Source of the DNA: Chara braunii | Taxonomy: Eukaryota; Streptophyta; Charophyceae; Charales; Characeae | DNA length: 20,885 nt | Direction of reading: 5' to 3' | Assembly: GCA_003427395.1 (NCBI GenBank) | Contig: BFEA01000181.1 | Location: forward strand, 482,782-503,666 | Translations under genes and position numbers: made by a program | Part shown: piece by piece, positions 19,122 to 20,885 of the stretch | How positions within the stretch are numbered: position 1 is the stretch's first letter | How the letters are laid out: the number at the start of each line of letters is the position of its first letter | The notes under the pieces: model-generated | Database searches by the model: none | Told to the model about the DNA's origin: nothing | Seen by the model: the letters and a program-made list of their open reading frames with translations, nothing else

Positions 19122-20009
19122 CTTGCCGGGGGAATAGGAACGGGACTGATGCTGATGGTAGACCCTGGAGAATGGGCTTGGAACATTAGAAATGGGCAAT
19201 CAAGAGTAGCAAGAAGATTCAACATTCTCCAATATACCAAAAAATCAGGGTACAGACTGAGGAACAGATCCAGGTCCATGGGACACACACTGACCAAACG
19301 CTGGGAGAAGAAAGTAGGGATCCCTAGGAGCCTAATGCCCGACATACCGTGGTCTAACTTCCTATCTATTAGACTGGGTCAGGTTATAAGTATGCAATGG
19401 CTAATAGCGCACGTGGCACTACCAGTGAATGTGTGGCTCAACGAAAGAAGTCACAATCAGAGAAACGAGGAAGCGGAGCTCTGCAAGGTGTGCCAAGAAG
19501 GGCTTCCGGAAACATTGGTGCATTGTCTGCTAGAATGTAAGGAGGCAGAAGTATTGTGGGAACAAGTTAGGGGGATTTGGNAACAGGTAGCGACGATAGC
19601 CTTTCCAGAGTCAAAGATTACCATGCTTTTGGGGATCGGGGTTCCTAAAGGATGACAACCCTACCAGAGGCACACCTTTCAACTGCTTAGACAATATGGA
19701 CTGTGGACCATTTGGAAGAGGAGATGTCAGGCAACTATGGAAGGAACACTAACTCATAGGGAGGAAGCTAGAGAGCTGCTCCTCCACACAGTGGAATCAC
19801 ATCTCAACGCACAGTGGAAAAGGGTGAGACAGCAAGCTAGGCAACAACCTGGGCAAGAGGAGGAAATAATCAAAAAATTTAAACAGAAAACGTTGGGTCA
19901 GGGGAAGGTAGCAGAGCCCAGAGGTGCACAGCTTCGCTTCAAATGGAGAGAGGAGGGAGGAGGAAGCCAGGGAACAGAAAGGGTGGAGGGACAAAGGAAA
20001 GAGAGGTAA
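19122..20009 (+). pseudogene. 5'-truncated LINE copy: ORF2 C-terminal third with zf-RVT
   Basis: One frame runs from 19122 to the TAA at 20007-20009, broken only by a TGA at 19653-19655. It aligns by eye to the LINE at 17653-18450: DPGEWAW vs DPTKWAW, SGYRL vs LGYKL, MQWLIAHVALPVN vs LQWLIAYAALPVN, then the zinc-binding CKVCQEG...HCLLECKEAEVLW (about 19482-19560), LWTIWKRRCQ, and a basic/Gln-rich tail with GKVAEPRGAQLRFKW. Differences are spread along the length, so it is a different subfamily and not a duplicate of the first. Truncation at the 5' end is the usual outcome of incomplete target-primed reverse transcription. An N at 19581 hides one codon. Confidence 0.88.
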
Positions 20010-20017
20010 ATTAACTT

Positions 20018-20508
20018 CCCCTTTGTTGGGCATCCCTAAGTGGCCTCAAAAAACATTATAGGATCCGGGTTGAGTTCATCAGCAAGACTTCCCTTGAGTC
20101 ATTTGGAAGGCAAGATGCAGCAGAAAGATTGAGGAGACCGCAAACCCACGGGAGAAAGCCTAGGCAGAGACTAAGGTTCTGATACGGGCAGAATTTCTAC
20201 GCAGATGGAAGAGGACCAAGAGAACAGGGACAGATGGCGAAGAGCAGCGGAAGAAGGCTAGAGACAACTCCATCACGACTCGGTTGGCAGGGGGGAGGGT
20301 TGCTGAGAAGAGGAACGATTCTATCGGGAGGTAGGAGTGGCACAACTCCNTTTCAAGAAGAATTCNGGAAACAGGCTGCATGCTTGTCCTTGTCGAACTG
20401 CGTCACAAAATGGAAACTNTTGCCAAATTCAGACGGGTATGGTTGGTTGATGACAAATTGGCCTGGCTAAATGGNCACGCCTTAAGATGGAAAGAGTGGC
20501 ACAACTCT
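20018..20508 (+). pseudogene. Second 5'-truncated LINE copy: ORF2 C-terminal tail
   Basis: In the frame of 20098 the reading VIWKARCSRKIEE...RAEFLRRWKRTK...EEQRKKAR parallels VIWKERCSRTIEG...QAEILCRWRKTK...EEQRKKVR of the LINE at 18190-18370. The upstream part (20018-20097) shows LLGIPKWPQ and DPG-like remnants with shifts. A TAG lies at 20161-20163. Further on, KLAWLNGHALRWKEWHN-like wording (about 20454-20506) matches the WHN tail. An extra AGTGGCACAACTC at 20336-20348 suggests an internal duplication or a further fragment. It begins 9 bases after the stop of the previous copy. Ns at 20350, 20366, 20419 and 20475 limit the reading. Confidence 0.75.
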
Positions 20509-20885
20509 GTCAAGTCTTTCGGCCGATGAACACTCAGGTACACGAAGATCCTTTTCCAATCTGGGCCTAGATGAACATCCGAGAAGCACTTATGGCAGGC
20601 GACAGCAGAATCTTCACAGGGAATAGATGGAAAAATAGATTAAGGCGGTCTAGGGTTTAGGGGCAGGGTAGGTACAGAAACAAGATAAACAGGGAGCAGG
20701 AGGATAGAGATTAAAAAATAGGGGTTTAGGGTTCAATGGTNCAAAGAAGTGANATGGGGTTTGGGGCTTAAGTGTGGCTATTTAAAAGAATGAGTAGGAG
20801 AGCAACAGCGGTGGTCCTGAAGTAGAGCCTTCATAGTTAGGAAAAGACACACAAGATTAGCTAGGGTTTAGGGCTTATGAATTAG
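20509..20885 (+). other. LINE 3' UTR with three TTTAGGG motifs
   Basis: No coding sense. TTTAGGG occurs at 20656-20662, 20725-20731 and 20867-20873, each inside AGGGTTTAGGG or GGGGTTTAGGG, with a related GGGGTTTGGGGCTTA at 20757-20771. The stretch CAGGAGGATAGAGAT before the second motif resembles GCAGGATAGTAAT before the motif at 18567, so the two 3' UTRs look homologous. The window ends inside this region; no poly(A) is seen. Confidence 0.65.

Overview
The window looks like transposon-rich nuclear DNA from a plant-lineage eukaryote. It holds a decayed Ty3/Gypsy (Metaviridae) element with a chromodomain-like C-terminus, plant-style L1-clade LINEs with a zf-RVT C-terminal domain, repeated TTTAGGG (plant-type telomere heptamer), microsatellites and scattered N bases typical of a draft scaffold. 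The wording of the pol protein resembles elements I associate with charophyte green algae such as Chara. That assignment is from memory and is inference only. I found no intact host gene, tRNA, rRNA, CRISPR array or bacterial operon.

Layout. 1-1023: unassigned. 1024-5304: internal region of one Ty3/Gypsy element in the order gag tail (Gly/Arg/Gln-rich plus a ruined zinc knuckle), protease, reverse transcriptase, RNase H, integrase, chromodomain-like tail. It is broken by at least six frameshifts, several stops, a 29-bp tandem duplication, a deletion in RNase H, loss of the integrase zinc finger and first half of the catalytic core, and a strange insertion (3777-4396). In that insertion a ~246-bp pol segment is duplicated around an array of inverted copies of a 29-bp integrase motif. 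5305-8880: mostly non-coding DNA with a possible LTR-like promoter stretch, a nested palindrome, purine tracts, a TG/GA microsatellite and a 23-bp tandem repeat.

8880-11195: about 2.3 kb of extremely C-rich, pyrimidine-biased degenerate satellite built of CCGAYCC/CTTCGACTCCC-like units, with a higher-order period of roughly 206-210 bp in part. Its minus strand carries consensus G-quadruplex motifs. 11212-18549: a near full-length but dead LINE. ORF1 has a CCHC knuckle and a long charged C-terminal half. ORF2 carries AP-type endonuclease, reverse transcriptase and a zf-RVT zinc-binding C-terminus. ORF2 starts inside the end of ORF1 with a 14-nt overlap. 18550-20885: LINE 3' UTR sequence and at least three further 5'-truncated relatives (18739-18972, 19122-20009, 20018-20508).

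How the parts relate. No gene set here works together in the present-day cell; the window is a retrotransposon graveyard. The most interesting signals are the TTTAGGG-bearing LINE 3' regions with no poly(A) tail seen, a shared C-terminal WHN motif in four LINE relatives, the C-rich satellite directly abutting the LINE 5' end, and the hairpin array built from an integrase fragment. Several lesions (apparent TGG to TGA, GAC to AAC) fit cytosine deamination of methylated, silenced copies.
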